A stretch of DNA of 50,136 nucleotides from Synechococcus sp. CCY 0621 (GCF_019038465.1 NZ_JAFKRH010000034.1:1-50136), one strand, 5' to 3'. Shown: positions 36,739 to 46,026, counted from the first letter of the stretch. Made by a program: numbers and translations. The notes: a model not told the origin generated them from the sequence alone.

Positions 36739-37047
36739 ATGGCCCGATCCACCCAGTCCCGCCCCACCGGTTCCGAGACCCCTCTGCAGCCCAAGAGCCG
36801 CCAGAGCCGGCGACGCAGCACGGCGGAACGCAGCGATGTGCTGGTGTCGGCCGTGATCAGCACCTACCTGCTCACCCATCTGCACCACGTGCTGCAGCGG
36901 GCCGAGTTCGGCGCCCAGCAGGAGGGACGCCAGTCCCTGGCTGCCAATTACGCCCAGCTGCGCAAGGTGCTCTGTCTTGACGCCCGCAGCATGGAAGACG
37001 CCTCCGCCAGCGGTGCCGAGGAGGACCCCAGTCCGCAGGCCGCCTGA
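36739..37047 (+). CDS. Conserved hypothetical protein (102 aa)
   Basis: From ATG 36739 (MARSTQSRPTGSE...) the protein has a basic disordered N-terminus, then a helical core (RSDVLVSAVISTYLLTHLHHVLQRAEFG, given in two parts: RSDVLVSAVISTYLL and THLHHVLQRAEFG) and an acidic C-terminus. The open frame continues upstream but turns into Pro-rich, non-credible sequence. No family is recognised. A Nif11-like gene follows 89 bases later. Confidence 0.65.
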   Translation: MARSTQSRPTGSETPLQPKSRQSRRRSTAERSDVLVSAVISTYLLTHLHHVLQRAEFGAQQEGRQSLAANYAQLRKVLCLDARSMEDASASGAEEDPSPQAA

Positions 37048-37109
37048 TCCGTCCCCGTCGCCCCTGAAGTTCCACCCCCAGGGGGCTGCGCCAATGGCCC
37101 CCCAGCCCA

Positions 37110-37115
37110 TAAGGT
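37110..37115 (+). promoter_or_regulatory. Putative -10 element (TAAGGT) of the Nif11-like gene
   Basis: TAAGGT lies 21 bases before the ATG at 37137 and fits the TAnnnT pattern. No -35 is evident. Confidence 0.25.
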
Positions 37116-37136
37116 CAGGGAAGAATCCCGGCCAGG

Positions 37137-37394
37137 ATGACCACCAGCAACGCCACCAGCAACGCCTCCGACAACGCCGCAGAGCTCTACGGACGCATCA
37201 GCAACGACGGGGAGCTCACCCAGTCACTGTTCCGCCAGGCCCTGCAGGATCCGAGTGGAGCCCTCAGCAGAATCGTCGCCCTCGGCGAGCAGGCCGGCCT
37301 GCCGGTCAGCCCGGAGGAGGTCAAGGCCCACCTGGCCGGCCTTGATGACGGGGCCACCAAGCAGTGGCTGATCAAGGCCCGGGGCGGACTCTGA
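37137..37394 (+). CDS. Nif11-like small protein (85 aa) ending in GGL
   Basis: The N-terminus is low-complexity (TSNATSNASDNA, from a tandem 12-base repeat). The region from about residue 28 to 70 (LFRQALQDPSGALSRIVALGEQAGLP, here QSLFRQALQDPSG and SRIVALGEQAGLP; then VSPEEVKAHLAGLD) follows the Nif11 pattern. Nif11 domains occur in leader peptides of cyanobacterial RiPP precursors, where the core follows a Gly-Gly site. Here GG is at 83-84 and the protein stops one residue later, so no core is encoded, and no RiPP enzyme is nearby. It is best treated as a stand-alone Nif11-like protein; function unknown. Confidence 0.7.
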   Translation: MTTSNATSNASDNAAELYGRISNDGELTQSLFRQALQDPSGALSRIVALGEQAGLPVSPEEVKAHLAGLDDGATKQWLIKARGGL

Positions 37395-37550
37395 AGCCGG
37401 AAAACGGCGTCCCTCCTGCTGGGGCCGGCGCGGCGGTTCCCGCCGCTGGGAGCCCCCGCCCTGGGCCCAGCTGAAGAACAGCCAGTAGCTCGTCAGCGCC
37501 AGGCCCGCCGCCACCACCAGGGCGGCGATCTGCTCGAGGCGCTTGATCAT
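37224..37550 (-). CDS. Possible small TM protein, antisense-overlapping at its 3' end
   Basis: ATG 37550 opens MIKRLEQIAALVVAAG and a convincing membrane helix to about residue 29, then a basic tail (RREPPRRPQQEGRR). The first 52 codons lie in otherwise empty DNA between the Nif11-like gene and the ABC-F gene. The rest, to the stop at 37224, is antisense to the Nif11-like gene and looks like shadow sequence. Either the gene is real with an overlapping tail, or it originally ended earlier and lost its stop. Uncertain. Confidence 0.4.
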   Translation of the reverse strand: MIKRLEQIAALVVAAGLALTSYWLFFSWAQGGGSQRREPPRRPQQEGRRFPASESAPGLDQPLLGGPVIKAGQVGLDLLRADRQAGLLAEGDDSAEGSTRILQGLAEQ

Positions 37551-37635
37551 TCTGACGACACGACCGAACCGTTCAGTCAGTCTGCAGGACGCCCCGACGG
37601 GGGATGATGCGCTCACTGCGACCGCTATCCGCTCC

Positions 37636-39375
<1,740 letters not shown>

Positions 39376-39453
39376 CAGGGCGGAGCAAAATACAACTTCA
39401 TCGTTCCCTAGGCAGGAAGACTCATTTCTCTGGTGCCGTGGGATCTGTGTGCA

Positions 39454-39459
39454 TAGGCT
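39454..39459 (+). promoter_or_regulatory. Putative -10 element (TAGGCT) of the four-cysteine peptide gene
   Basis: TAGGCT lies 27 bases before ATG 39487, in the 111-base gap after the ABC-F gene. A GGAG ribosome site follows at six bases from the ATG. Confidence 0.3.
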
Positions 39460-39486
39460 GACAAGGTCACCCATCCAGGAGCAGCG

Positions 39487-39651
39487 ATGACCATCCAGAA
39501 CGTCGTCACCGACGGTTGGAATGCCGAGCGGGAGGAAACAGCCGGCGCCAACGATGCGATGGAGGTGTACTTCGAGTGCATCACGACCTGCTCCCTGGAG
39601 GATGGGGAGTGCGTCACCCGCTGCGTGGAAGAACTGCGCGAGCGCCACTGA
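39487..39651 (+). CDS. Four-cysteine small protein (54 aa)
   Basis: The reading frame ATG 39487 to TGA 39649 encodes an acidic 54-aa peptide with a twin CX3C motif: Cys31, Cys35, Cys42 and Cys46 (CITTC and CVTRC separated by six residues). A GGAG ribosome site lies six bases upstream and a TAGGCT hexamer 27 bases upstream. No signal peptide, so it is cytosolic. The cysteine spacing could hold a metal ion or two disulfides; I do not know a named family, though the defined pattern and clean signals argue for a real gene. Confidence 0.7.
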   Translation: MTIQNVVTDGWNAEREETAGANDAMEVYFECITTCSLEDGECVTRCVEELRERH

Positions 39652-39663
39652 GCCCTGCAGTCC

Positions 39664-39688
39664 CCAGGCCGGGAACCAGGGAGCCTGG
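39664..39688 (+). terminator. Weak hairpin after the four-cysteine peptide gene
   Basis: CCAGGC and GCCTGG form a 6-bp stem with a 13-base loop just past the stop. There is no T run. The rest of the gap up to 39822 holds a second small dyad (AGGGC-ATAG-GCCCT, near 39733-39746) and nothing else recognisable. Confidence 0.25.
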
Positions 39689-39822
39689 TCTGGGAGCCCC
39701 CTGCTGCGGATGTTGAGCGGATTTCCTGACCAGGGCATAGGCCCTGTAACAGCCGCTACGTGACATCTTGAAACAGTTTGTAGCTTTGGGCCGGTCAGAA
39801 ACGCCCCATCGCGCCTCCCACC

Positions 39823-40092
39823 ATGTCCGAACCCCTCGCCCTCAGCCTCGGTCAGAAATTCGAGCTTGAGCGCATGACCCGGGCCATCGACGCCACAGGG
39901 GATCCGCAGGTCCTGCGGGGTCTGGCCAAGCAATTGCTGCAGGCCTGGCAGAGCCAGAAGGCGGCCACCCAATGGGTCATGCGGCAGCAACTGGGTGCAC
40001 CGGCCCGCTTCGGCACCGAACTCGCTGTGGATTCCGGCCTGCTTGATGCCCTGCGTCCGGACGGCGGCAAAGGGGGCATGGACATCCTCTGA
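39823..40092 (+). CDS. Conserved hypothetical protein (89 aa)
   Basis: This small soluble, helical protein runs LSLGQKFELERMTRAIDA, then a helix with LRGLAKQLLQAWQSQKAATQWV and a flexible Gly/Asp-rich end (PDGGKGGMDIL). It has no cysteine and no signal. The composition and organisation resemble short conserved cyanobacterial proteins, but I cannot name a family. It is convergent with the HtrA protease gene, with a strong hairpin between them. Confidence 0.7.
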   Translation: MSEPLALSLGQKFELERMTRAIDATGDPQVLRGLAKQLLQAWQSQKAATQWVMRQQLGAPARFGTELAVDSGLLDALRPDGGKGGMDIL

Positions 40093-40113
40093 GTTCTGCC
40101 CAGAGGCCCATCC

Positions 40114-40147
40114 GTGGCCCGGCCCCGAGGTGGCGGGGTCGGGCCAC
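40114..40147. terminator. Strong hairpin between convergent genes
   Basis: GTGGCCCGGCCCCG pairs with CGGGGTCGGGCCAC over 14 bp (one G-T pair) around a 6-base loop. It sits between the ends of the 89-aa gene (+) and the HtrA gene (-) and would serve both. There is no T tract on either side, so it is terminator-like rather than a classical intrinsic terminator. Confidence 0.6.
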
Positions 40148-40152
40148 CCACC

Positions 40153-41313
40153 TCATCCCTGCCGCATCACCGCCATATCGCCTGGCACAAGGCGCAGATT
40201 CAGCGTCGCCCCTTGACGGTTCACCGTCAGGTTGAGCGTTCCTCCCACCCCGGCCCGCTCCACGGCCGTGATCACCTGGGAGGGATCCTTCACCGTCGCC
40301 CCCTGGGCCGCGACGATCACGTCACCGGTCCTGAGGCCGCCCCGATCCGCCGGGCCGTTGGGTTGCACGGAAACCACGACCGCACCCTGACCCGAACGCT
40401 GGCCGCTGGCCGCCCTGACCTCATCGAGGCCCACGCCGATCATCGGATGGGTGGCACGACCGGTGGCCACCAGTTGATTGACGATGCTGCGGGCCCGGTT
40501 GATCGGGATGGCGAAGCCCAGCCCGGCGCCCGGTCCTGAGCGCACCAGGGTGTTGATCCCCACCACCTCGCCATCGGCATTGAGCAGCGGTCCGCCGGAG
40601 TTGCCGGGGTTGATGGCGGCATCGGTCTGGATCAGATCCAGCCGCTTGTCGGTGATGCCCAGCTTGGTGGCGTTGCGGTTCAGGCTGCTGATGATCCCCA
40701 GGGTGACGGTGTTGTCGAGACCGAAAGGGTTCCCCACCGCGATCGCCCAGTCGCCCACCTGGAGGGCATCGGAGTTGCCCAGGGGCGCCACGGGCCACGG
40801 ACCCGCCCCCACCAGCCGCACCACCGCCAGGTCGGTGAGCTTGTCGAGGCCAACGACCCGGCCCTCATAACGCCGTCCGTTCTCCAGGCCCACGGTCACC
40901 CGGTCGATCTGATCCACCACATGGGCATTGGTGAGCACCAACCCGTCGGACTGCAGGATCACGCCACTGCCCTGGCCCCGCTCGGTACGGCGCGAGGGAG
41001 CCCCCTGCTGCGGAATGCCGAAGAACTGACGGAACAGGGGGTCGTTCATCAGTCCCCGGGGCAGACCGCCACCGCCACCGGCAGATTGCACCGTCCGCTC
41101 CGTGTCAATGGTGACCACGGCCGGGCCCGCCCGGCGGATCGCCGCCGCCACAAAGGATTGACGCCCAAGCACGGCCCCGGCCGGCTGGGCGAGGCCAGGG
41201 GGGGTGAAGGTCGGGCTGATCAGGGCCGTGGTCGCCGTGACCGTGGCCGTGGCCGCCGCTGTGACCGTGGCAAGACCGGCGGCGGCCGCAGCAAGAACGC
41301 GGGTGGAACGCAT
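40153..41313 (-). CDS. HtrA/Deg-family serine protease
   Basis: This is a periplasmic or envelope protease for damaged proteins. From ATG 41313 it has 386 aa: an Ala/Thr/Val-rich signal or anchor, a trypsin-like domain with catalytic triad His131 (TNAHVVD), Asp161 (LTDLAVV) and Ser239 (GNSGGPLLN), and one C-terminal PDZ domain ([18 protein letters not shown]). It fits cyanobacterial HhoA/HhoB/HtrA proteins; which one cannot be decided. It is divergent from the small genes at 41421, with a dyad in the gap. Confidence 0.95.
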   Translation of the reverse strand: MRSTRVLAAAAAGLATVTAAATATVTATTALISPTFTPPGLAQPAGAVLGRQSFVAAAIRRAGPAVVTIDTERTVQSAGGGGGLPRGLMNDPLFRQFFGIPQQGAPSRRTERGQGSGVILQSDGLVLTNAHVVDQIDRVTVGLENGRRYEGRVVGLDKLTDLAVVRLVGAGPWPVAPLGNSDALQVGDWAIAVGNPFGLDNTVTLGIISSLNRNATKLGITDKRLDLIQTDAAINPGNSGGPLLNADGEVVGINTLVRSGPGAGLGFAIPINRARSIVNQLVATGRATHPMIGVGLDEVRAASGQRSGQGAVVVSVQPNGPADRGGLRTGDVIVAAQGATVKDPSQVITAVERAGVGGTLNLTVNRQGATLNLRLVPGDMAVMRQG

Positions 41314-41348
41314 CGCAAAAAGAATCGGCAGTAACAAAACCGTAGACA

Positions 41349-41374
41349 CCTCCCCTGAAAGCAGGAAGGGGAGG
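41349..41374. repeat. Inverted repeat in the htrA upstream region
   Basis: CCTCCCCT and AGGGGAGG form a perfect 8-bp dyad with a 10-base spacer, 36 bases upstream of the protease start and 19 bases before the TATGAT element of the opposite gene. No T run follows, so an operator is more likely than a terminator. Confidence 0.45.
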
Positions 41375-41392
41375 CAAACCGGCCTGATCGGC

Positions 41393-41398
41393 TATGAT
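41393..41398 (+). promoter_or_regulatory. Putative -10 element (TATGAT)
   Basis: A near-consensus TATGAT lies 22 bases upstream of the ATG at 41421, in AT-richer surroundings. No good -35 hexamer is seen at the usual distance. Confidence 0.45.
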
Positions 41399-41420
41399 TT
41401 GTAAACTTTCTTATCGGGAC

Positions 41421-41525
41421 ATGGACACAAGTCGCCTGCTTCTGGCTTTTCTCGCCTTCGGAGCCGCCTGCACCTCCCTCTGGGCTTGGATGCTGGCCAC
41501 CTCCACCGCTCCTTCAGACGGGTGA
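41421..41525 (+). CDS. Single-TM micro-protein (34 aa)
   Basis: The frame ATG 41421 to TGA 41523 encodes 34 residues, almost entirely one membrane helix (LLLAFLAFGAACTSLWAWML) with a short polar end. A good -10-like TATGAT lies upstream, and the DUF2973-like gene follows 42 bases later, also starting with a membrane helix. The pair could be a small membrane unit. Its size is similar to small photosynthetic-complex subunits, but no match to a known one is recognised. Confidence 0.5.
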   Translation: MDTSRLLLAFLAFGAACTSLWAWMLATSTAPSDG

Positions 41526-41567
41526 TGATGGGGGAGAGTCCGCGGCATGCGGGGTTCCCATCGCGCC

Positions 41568-41858
41568 ATGACTTCTCTCCTCTCGCAGATCTTCCCGATC
41601 CTCTATGGAGCCTGCTTTGTTCTGCTGCTCTGGCAGGCGTTCCGGGTCATGGGACGGGGGTTTGGGGCCGTGCCACGCCCGGGCGACCCAGCGGCGGCCG
41701 CGACGGATTCCGGCGGCCCCACGGGTGATCGCACGGGCCGGCTGACCATTCATCCTGAGCTCCTCGACGCCGACGGCCAGCTCACCCAGGAGGACCTGCT
41801 CACCGTGCGGTTCAGCGGCGACAACGAGCAGCCCGCCTTTCCCGCCGATCCGAACTGA
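41568..41858 (+). CDS. DUF2973-like membrane protein (96 aa)
   Basis: ATG 41568 (MTSLLSQIFPILYG...) opens straight into one membrane helix; an ATG seven codons upstream would add a polar stretch. A variable Gly/Ala/Asp-rich linker follows, then the conserved end RLTIHPELLDADGQLTQED plus LLTVRFSGDN, which matches the HPELLD...LL pattern of the cyanobacterial DUF2973 family. Function unknown; membrane-bound with a soluble tail. Confidence 0.75.
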   Translation: MTSLLSQIFPILYGACFVLLLWQAFRVMGRGFGAVPRPGDPAAAATDSGGPTGDRTGRLTIHPELLDADGQLTQEDLLTVRFSGDNEQPAFPADPN

Positions 41859-41880
41859 CCACGCCAGGCCGACCGCTGAA

Positions 41881-41886
41881 TAGGCT
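41881..41886 (+). promoter_or_regulatory. Putative -10 element (TAGGCT)
   Basis: TAGGCT lies 33 bases before ATG 41920, between the DUF2973-like gene and the 128-aa gene. Confidence 0.3.
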
Positions 41887-41919
41887 CCCTGAGGTGAACG
41901 CGCTCAAAGGCGGAGATCG

Positions 41920-42306
41920 ATGGTGGATCAGAGAACACGAATCGTGGCGGCCGTGCTCGGGGCACTGAAATTGCCACCTCGTTTTCGCCTCAAGATGGTG
42001 AAGGACGATCCGATTCGGCTTGAGCTCAGCATCACGCCGTCCTACGGGAAAGACCCGATCCTTGTGGGCATCGTCGAATCCCAGGACCTGGTAGCCCGGC
42101 GCGACCGGGAGGGCCGCATTCCCCGAGACCTCCAGGGCACCTGGGACTGGACGGTGCGTCACGGCAAGGTCACCACCGGCGGCTGGAACCCGTACCTGAA
42201 AGAGGCCCTGCAGACCATGTTCGAAACCGGCCTGCCAGCCATCGTTTACGAAGAAACCACCGGTGAGGCTTATCACCCGGTGGATGGCCTCCGCCACGTG
42301 CGCTGA
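41920..42306 (+). CDS. Conserved hypothetical protein (128 aa)
   Basis: This is a soluble alpha/beta protein with no signal or membrane segment. Notable stretches are LKLPPRFRLKMVKDDPIRLEL, here split as LKLPPRFRLKM and DDPIRLELSITPSYGKDP, then GTWDWTVRHGKVTTGGWNP. No family is recognised and no cysteine is present. Its stop TGA is part of CTGA, overlapping the CTG that is the best candidate start of the HrpB helicase, so the two are probably coupled. Confidence 0.75.
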   Translation: MVDQRTRIVAAVLGALKLPPRFRLKMVKDDPIRLELSITPSYGKDPILVGIVESQDLVARRDREGRIPRDLQGTWDWTVRHGKVTTGGWNPYLKEALQTMFETGLPAIVYEETTGEAYHPVDGLRHVR

Positions 42307-44849
42307 ACCCGCCCCTGCCGATTGACGGGCGCCTCGCGGCCATCACCGCTGCCCTCAGCCCAGGAGCCACCCTGCTGCTCCAGGCCGAACCCGGCGCCGG
42401 CAAGACCACCCGGGTCCCCCTGGCCCTGCTCGACGCCTTCGGCCGGGAAGGCCGCCTCCTGATGCTGGAGCCGCGGCGGCTGGCGGCCCGCTCCGCCGCC
42501 GAGCGCCTGGCGGCCAACCTCGGTGAACCCCTCGGCGGCCGGGTGGGGTACAGCGTGCGACTGGAATCCCGCACCTCGGTGGCCACCCGTCTGGAGGTGG
42601 TCACGGCCGGCCTGTTCCTGCGCCGGCTCCAGGCCGATCCGGCCCTCGAAGGGGTGGCCTGCGTGATCTTCGACGAATTTCATGAGCGCCAGGCCGAGGC
42701 GGATCTGGCCCTGGCCCTGGTGCGTCAGGCCCGCAGCCTGCTGCGGCCGGAGCTGCGGCTGCTGGTGATGTCGGCCACCCTTGATCTGGAACCTTTGGCC
42801 GCCGAGCTGGATGGGGCCAGTGTGATCAGCTGCGAGGGCCGCAGCCATCCGGTCACGGTCGCCTACCAACCGCCGCGGCAGGAGGAGCGACTGGAGCGCC
42901 AGGTGCTGCGGGCCCTTGAAGGCCACTGGCTGGACCAGCCCCAGCCCCGGGGCACCGTGCTGGTCTTCCTGCCGGGCCTCGGGGAGCTGGAGACGACACG
43001 CCGGGCCATCGAAGCCACCGCCTGGGGGGCCGAGATCGACTGCGTTCTGCTGCATGGCCAGCTGCCGCTGGCGGCCCAGGGCCAGGCCATCGCGGCGACC
43101 CACCAGGCCACCGGCAAGGTGGTGCTGGCCACGGCGGTGGCGGAGAGCTCGCTCACGATCGCAGGGGTCACCCTGGTGATCGACAGCGGCCTGAGCCGCC
43201 TGAGTCGCTTCGATCCGGCCACGGGCATGGACGGCCTGGTCACCCAGCCCGCCAGCCAGGCCAGTGCCGAGCAGCGCCGCGGCCGGGCCGGGCGCCTCGG
43301 ACCCGGCCACTGCCTGCGGCTCTGGTCCCCGGCGGAACAGCTGCGGCGCCCCCCCTTCGATCCCCCGGAAGTGCTTGAGGTCGATCCCCTGCCGATCGCC
43401 CTGCAGCTGGCGGAATGGGGTGGGGCGGCGGACGACACGTTGCCATGGATCACCCCGCCCCCCAGGCGTTCCCTGGTGGAGGCCCGCGGCCTGCTGCGTC
43501 AGCTGGGGGCCATTGACGGCGACGGACGGCTCACCGACCACGGGCGGGCGATGGCCCGGCTGGGGGTCCATCCACGCCTGGCCCACATGCTGTTGCGAGC
43601 CAGGGAACGGGGCTGGGAGTCCCTGGCCAGTGCCGTGGCCGTGCTGCTGAGCGAACGGGATCCGCTCGATCGCCGCGAGGCGGGCAGCGATCTGATGCGG
43701 CGGCTCGACTGGCTGCGGCGCCCTGGCGCCAGGCGTCCCTGGCGAGATCTCCAGTCCCAGCTGCTGCGCCAGCTCACGGACAGCCATGGCCCACCACCGT
43801 CGGCACGCAGCCGCTCGGGCCGCGAGGCCGCCTCAGGCTCCGAGGATGCCCAGGCGGCCCAGCTGCTGGGCTGGGCCTACCCGGAACGGCTGGCCCTGGG
43901 CCGGGGCCGGGGGGATGGGCGCTTCCTGATGCGCAGCGGTCGCGGCGCCGTTCTGCCCCCGGGGGACCCCCTCGCCGGCGCCGAAGCCCTGGCGATCGCC
44001 AGTGTCGACGGCCAGGGCCAGGAGGCCCGGGTGCGGCTGGCGGTGGCCCTGTCCCGTCAGGGGCTGGAGGAGCTGCTGGCCGACGGGGTCGAGGAGTGCA
44101 CCGAAGCCCGCTGGGATGGCAACGACCAGCGGGTGCGCTGCGAACGGCTGCGGCGGAGCGGGGCCCTGGTGCTGGAGCGTCGCCCCTGGCCCGAAGCCAC
44201 AGGGGAGGTGGTGGAGCGGGCCCTGCTGGAGGGTCTGGAAAGTCTGGGGTTGGAGGTGCTGCCCTGGTGCCGCACCAGCCGCCAGCTGCAGCAGCGTCTG
44301 ATGCTGGCCCACCGTCACCTGGGGTCGCCCTGGCCCGACCGTTCGCCGGATCAACTGCAGCAGGATCCGGGGGCTTGGCTGGGGCCCCACCTGGGCGGCC
44401 TGAGCAGTCTTCAGGATCTGCAGCGACTGGACCTGCCCGAGATCCTCTGGGGCGATCTGGACTGGTCCCTGCGCCGGGAGTTGGAGCGACTGTTGCCCCT
44501 GACCCAGCCGGTCCCCTCCGGCCGTCGTGTGCCGTTGGACTACGGCAGCGGCACCCCGGTGCTGGCGGTGAAACTGCAGGAGATGTTCGGCTGTCTCGAA
44601 GGGCCGACGGTGCTGGACGGCCGGCTGGCGGTGAGGGTGGAGCTGCTGTCTCCGGCGGGACGCCCGGCGGCGGTCACCAGCGACCTGGCCGGCTTCTGGA
44701 GCCAGGGCTACGCCGAGGTGCGCCGGGAGCTGCGCGGCCGTTACCCCCGCCACCCCTGGCCCGAGGATCCCCGCCAGGGCATCGCCAGCGCCCGTACCAA
44801 GGCCGCCCTGGCGCGGGAGAGGCGTGGCGGCCAGACCCCGGAGCGTTGA
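42303..44849 (+). CDS. hrpB: ATP-dependent RNA helicase HrpB (apparent CTG start)
   Basis: This DEAH-box helicase of the HrpB family has about 848 aa. Motifs: Walker A GAGKTT (Lys34 counted from 42303), DEFHERQ with Asp124, SATLD, VLVFLPGLGE, LATAVAESSLTIAG and QRRGRAGR, then the HA2 and HrpB C-terminal regions. The first in-frame ATG (42462) would remove Walker A, so it cannot be the functional start. The frame upstream (LPIDGRLAAITAAL) is homologous to normal HrpB N-termini yet holds no ATG, GTG or TTG before the stop at 42264. CTG 42303, which overlaps the previous gene's stop as CTGA, is the best candidate; CTG 42315 and ATT 42321 are alternatives. Confidence 0.9.
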   Translation: MNPPLPIDGRLAAITAALSPGATLLLQAEPGAGKTTRVPLALLDAFGREGRLLMLEPRRLAARSAAERLAANLGEPLGGRVGYSVRLESRTSVATRLEVVTAGLFLRRLQADPALEGVACVIFDEFHERQAEADLALALVRQARSLLRPELRLLVMSATLDLEPLAAELDGASVISCEGRSHPVTVAYQPPRQEERLERQVLRALEGHWLDQPQPRGTVLVFLPGLGELETTRRAIEATAWGAEIDCVLLHGQLPLAAQGQAIAATHQATGKVVLATAVAESSLTIAGVTLVIDSGLSRLSRFDPATGMDGLVTQPASQASAEQRRGRAGRLGPGHCLRLWSPAEQLRRPPFDPPEVLEVDPLPIALQLAEWGGAADDTLPWITPPPRRSLVEARGLLRQLGAIDGDGRLTDHGRAMARLGVHPRLAHMLLRARERGWESLASAVAVLLSERDPLDRREAGSDLMRRLDWLRRPGARRPWRDLQSQLLRQLTDSHGPPPSARSRSGREAASGSEDAQAAQLLGWAYPERLALGRGRGDGRFLMRSGRGAVLPPGDPLAGAEALAIASVDGQGQEARVRLAVALSRQGLEELLADGVEECTEARWDGNDQRVRCERLRRSGALVLERRPWPEATGEVVERALLEGLESLGLEVLPWCRTSRQLQQRLMLAHRHLGSPWPDRSPDQLQQDPGAWLGPHLGGLSSLQDLQRLDLPEILWGDLDWSLRRELERLLPLTQPVPSGRRVPLDYGSGTPVLAVKLQEMFGCLEGPTVLDGRLAVRVELLSPAGRPAAVTSDLAGFWSQGYAEVRRELRGRYPRHPWPEDPRQGIASARTKAALARERRGGQTPER

Positions 44850-44854
44850 TCCAG

Positions 44855-44901
44855 CTGGTCTGCTCGGACGAGGCCTCCTCAGGCAAGGCCCTTCAGACCA
44901 G
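44855..44901. terminator. Dyad between convergent hrpB and HAD-IIB genes
   Basis: CTGGTCTG and CAGACCAG (8 bp) enclose 31 bases with smaller internal pairing, in the 43-base gap between the two stops. There is no T run. It could act as a weak bidirectional terminator. Confidence 0.3.
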
Positions 44902-45768
44902 ACCGGCCAACAGATGGCCGAAGCCGAAATGGCGCAGACCCTCGAGGATGCCCGCGCCGCCATGGCCACGGGCGCGATAGGTGCGAGGCAGGCCCGGCAG
45001 GGCGCGCACCAGGCCGGGCTCGGCATTGCCCACCATCACGCTCTGAAGCCCCGTTTCGAACATGGCCAGATCGTTGAGGGAATCCCCCGCCGTGACCACC
45101 AGGGCGGGATCCAGCTCCAGCCACTCCAGCAACCCCAGCAGGGTGCTGCCCTTGTTGACACCGGCCGGCAACACGTCGAGGTACTTGCCGCCGGAGACAA
45201 GGCAATCCACCCCATGGGCCTCGATCGCCGGCAATCGGCTGCGATCGAGCTGGCTGGGGTCGATGGCGTAAGCCAGGCGCCGATCGCTGCTGAGGGGCTC
45301 GGCGCAAAGACCCGGTAGGCCCGCCAGCAGGGGCAGCACCCGTGCCGCCCGTCCGCGCCAGAGGGCCTCGATCGGCTCCAGCGCCAGGGGTGAGGGGGTG
45401 AGGGAGGCACCGCAGGCCACCGTGCAACCCACATCACCGATCACCAGGTGCGGGGGCTGGAGGCCCAGGACGGCCTCCGCGGCCAGCAGCCGGGCGACGG
45501 AACGCATGTCCCGTCCCGTGCTGAAGACCTGCAGGATCCGGTGGCGCTGGGAACCCAGCCAGCCGTAGAGGCGGCGGCGGGTCGGGAGGCTCCCCTCCAG
45601 CAGGGTTCCATCGAGATCCGTGACCAGCACCAGCTCGGTCGCCCCGGGTAGCGGCTCCTTGAGATGCTGCTGGAAGTGAGCCCGGGGCGCACGGCGCTGC
45701 TCCTCCGTTCCAGGCCCCCAGAGGGAACCCCGGCCGGGGCCGCAGACCGGAATCGTCTTCAAGCCCAC
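44893..45768 (-). CDS. HAD-IIB sugar phosphatase-like protein
   Basis: This 291-aa protein belongs to the sucrose-phosphatase/SPP-like HAD group. Motif I TDLDGTLLEG has both Asp residues, motif II is in QVFSTGRDMRSV, SGGKYLDVLPAGVNKG holds the motif III Lys, and motif IV is VVTAGDSLNDLAMF. It ends with GGAGILEGLRHFGF, typical of the group. Likely substrates are phosphorylated compatible solutes (sucrose-6-phosphate, glucosylglycerate phosphate or similar), but the exact one is not shown. The first ~40 residues before the HAD core are weakly conserved, so the start may lie slightly downstream. Confidence 0.88.
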   Translation of the reverse strand: MGLKTIPVCGPGRGSLWGPGTEEQRRAPRAHFQQHLKEPLPGATELVLVTDLDGTLLEGSLPTRRRLYGWLGSQRHRILQVFSTGRDMRSVARLLAAEAVLGLQPPHLVIGDVGCTVACGASLTPSPLALEPIEALWRGRAARVLPLLAGLPGLCAEPLSSDRRLAYAIDPSQLDRSRLPAIEAHGVDCLVSGGKYLDVLPAGVNKGSTLLGLLEWLELDPALVVTAGDSLNDLAMFETGLQSVMVGNAEPGLVRALPGLPRTYRARGHGGAGILEGLRHFGFGHLLAGLV

Positions 45769-45879
45769 CCCAAAGCACGACTGTCAACCGTGCAACCCAC
45801 ACCAGAGTTTGTAGTGCCTGACACTGTCAAGATCCCTCCACGTTTCGTTACAGTGGGGTCTCTTCCGACGGTTACTTCC

Positions 45880-46026
45880 ATGTCTGATGCTTCCCAGCCC
45901 CGCTTCGGTTTTGTCAACTTCGCCGAAACCTGGAACGGCCGCCTGGCCATGATGGGCTTCGTGATCGGCCTGGCGACCGAAATTCTCACCGGCCAAGGCA
46001 TTCTGGCTCAGGTTGGCCTCGGCTGA
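45880..46026 (+). CDS. hli: High light-inducible protein (Hli/SCP)
   Basis: This is a one-helix member of the LHC/ELIP family that binds chlorophyll and carotenoid and protects photosystem II and chlorophyll synthesis under light stress. It has 48 aa. The helix carries the motif E16-x-x-N19-G-R21-x-A-M-x-G-F, with the chlorophyll-liganding Glu, Asn and Arg. Single thylakoid membrane span. Upstream, GTTACAGT (about 45848-45855) resembles one half of the light-responsive HLR1 element; the second half is not clear. It is followed by a strong terminator, so it is a single-gene unit. Confidence 0.96.
   Translation: MSDASQPRFGFVNFAETWNGRLAMMGFVIGLATEILTGQGILAQVGLG

Noticed and set aside
37141..37175. 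Tandem repeat as a possible CRISPR or satellite
   Set aside because: Only two 12-base copies, in frame, coding for a Thr/Ser/Asn-rich stretch.
45664..45879. Longer frame in front of the Hli peptide
   Set aside because: The Hli family begins a few residues before the helix; the upstream part is antisense to the HAD-IIB gene and is where the promoter should be.
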